Shown here in pieces: positions 63,106-64,000 of a stretch of DNA of 64,000 nucleotides. The stretch is from Sulfitobacter sp. JL08 (GTDB lineage: Bacteria > Pseudomonadota > Alphaproteobacteria > Rhodobacterales > Rhodobacteraceae). The translations under genes were made by a program, and so were the position numbers. Where the stretch lies: positions 992,001 to 1,056,000 of the forward strand of contig NZ_CP025815.1 in assembly GCF_003352045.1 (NCBI RefSeq), given 5' to 3'. The notes below the pieces were generated by a model. The model was not told the DNA's origin and did not search any database. It saw nothing but the letters and a program-made list of their open reading frames with translations. Position 1 is the first letter of the stretch. Each line of letters begins with the position of its first letter.

Positions 63106-63116
63106 CTGCACAGCAG
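63106..63116. promoter_or_regulatory. PhaR-type operator between phaZ and phaC
   Basis: CTGCACAGCAG (extended GCTGC-ACA-GCAGC) matches the CTGC-N3-GCAG sequence reported for the PHA repressor PhaR of Rhodobacter/Paracoccus. It is 25 bases before the phaC start and 77 bases before phaZ, in the divergent promoter region. The phaR gene is not in the window. Confidence 0.65.
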
Positions 63117-63140
63117 CGACGTTAAGGGGGATTCGGCAAG

Positions 63141-64000
63141 ATGACAACACGAGACAATGACGCGGGCAATACGATCGGCACGGAAGGTGGCGAAATTGCA
63201 GCAGAAAATCTGGAAAAGCTGACCGAGAACCTGACCAAGGTGGAAGAGCTGTCAAAGCGTTTGATCAACGCAATGTCACAGAAGAAGCCAAGCAATCCCG
63301 CCCTAAGCGCGCCGGATCAGGAGCTTTTCAGCAAAGCGGCCACGGCCTACTGGACGCAGGCGATGCACAATCCGGCTAAGTTGCTGGAGCATCAGCTGGA
63401 GTTCTGGAGCAAATCGGTCAAACATTATGTCGAAGCGCAACATATCTTGAGCCATGGCAAATTCGAGGCCCCCGCCGATCCCGGCCCGAAAGACCGCCGC
63501 TTTTCAAACCCGCTGTGGGACACGCATCCCTATTTCAACTTTATCAAGCAGCAATACCTGATCAATTCCGAAGCTCTGAAGCAGGCCGTTGCACAGGCCG
63601 GCGATCTGGATCCGGTTGAACAGCGCCGTTTGACCTATTTCACCCAGCAGATCGTCGATATGATGGCGCCCACCAATTTTCTGGGCACAAACCCCGATGC
63701 GCTGGAAAAGGCCATCCAGACCGAAGGCAAATCGCTTGTCGACGGGCTGGAAAACCTTGTTGCCGATCTTGAGGCGAACAATGGCGAACTGGTTGTGCGT
63801 CTTGCAGACGAAAAAGCATTTGAACTGGGGCGCAACATTGCCACGGCCGAAGGCAGCGTCATTTACCGTAACCGGATGATGGAACTGATCCAGTATTCGC
63901 CCACCACGAAAGAGGTTCACGAAGTTCCGCTGATCATCTTTCCGCCCTGGATCAACAAATTCTATATTCTGGATCTCAAGGCGCAAAACAGCCTGATCCG
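63141..64000 (+). CDS. phaC: Class I polyhydroxyalkanoate synthase, N-terminal part
   Basis: Starts MTTRDNDAGNTIGTEGGEIA and remains open to the window end, giving the first about 286 residues. The N-terminal domain reads YWTQAMHNPAKLLEHQLEFW, RRFSNPLWDTHPYFNFIKQQ and QYLINSEALKQAV, followed by VPLIIFPPWINKFYILDLK, the PhaC oxyanion/lid segment before the catalytic Cys box. PhaC polymerises 3-hydroxyacyl-CoA to PHA on the granule surface. The catalytic CxGG-type sequence lies downstream of the window. Confidence 0.95.
   Translation, partial: MTTRDNDAGNTIGTEGGEIAAENLEKLTENLTKVEELSKRLINAMSQKKPSNPALSAPDQELFSKAATAYWTQAMHNPAKLLEHQLEFWSKSVKHYVEAQHILSHGKFEAPADPGPKDRRFSNPLWDTHPYFNFIKQQYLINSEALKQAVAQAGDLDPVEQRRLTYFTQQIVDMMAPTNFLGTNPDALEKAIQTEGKSLVDGLENLVADLEANNGELVVRLADEKAFELGRNIATAEGSVIYRNRMMELIQYSPTTKEVHEVPLIIFPPWINKFYILDLKAQNSLI

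Overview
The window looks like chromosomal DNA of a marine Rhodobacterales bacterium (Roseobacter group). The evidence is high-GC coding sequence with dense ORFs, an alphaproteobacterial short-type prolyl-tRNA synthetase, ThyX instead of ThyA, the XRE-regulator/sdhE pair, FnrL-type sites, a PhaR-type operator between phaZ and phaC, and many small conserved proteins typical of this group. No rRNA, tRNA or CRISPR array was seen. Species cannot be fixed from the window alone.

Layout. 1-9.8 kb: propionyl-CoA/methylmalonyl-CoA module (pccB end, pccA, methylmalonyl-CoA mutase) with small lipoproteins and hypothetical genes between. 9.9-19.5 kb: small enzymes, then a minus-strand polyphosphate block (ppx, ppk1) with a DnaA-like Hda protein and an AI-2E permease, then a secreted fasciclin protein. 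19.7-23.8 kb: proS, a frameshifted DUF2937 gene, lolC/E and lolD. 23.8-34 kb: dehydrogenase, two small c-type cytochromes behind an FNR-like box, a lipoprotein metallopeptidase, a PagL-like protein, parE, a peroxidase-related/peroxiredoxin/AraC group, and hydrolases. 34-41.6 kb: ppk2 behind an FNR-like box, DUF1007 plus NicO metal exporter, MATE pump, aspartate aminotransferase, XRE regulator and sdhE.

41.6-44.8 kb is the most unusual stretch. A MarR/LdtR-like regulator gene is split by a 2.62-kb AT-richer insert. The insert is bounded by a 6-bp direct repeat and short imperfect terminal inverted repeats. It carries a sulfotransferase-like gene, a small alpha/beta-barrel protein and a complete ribosomal protein S21 gene, but no recognisable transposase.

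44.8-64 kb: tandem DUF1194 genes, a Slam-like outer-membrane protein with its lipoprotein partner, thyX, an IS5-family element sitting in a deleted FRG-domain gene, a multi-armed palindrome, cspA, a bufferin-type (DUF2282/DUF692/DUF2063/DoxX) RiPP operon with an intercistronic hairpin, thrS, assorted hydrolases, and the divergent phaZ/phaC pair.

Functionally the window links propionyl-CoA use, two storage polymers (polyphosphate: ppk1, ppk2, ppx; PHA: phaC, phaZ) and low-oxygen control (three FNR-like boxes, before the cytochromes, ppk2 and the aspartate aminotransferase/XRE-sdhE pair).
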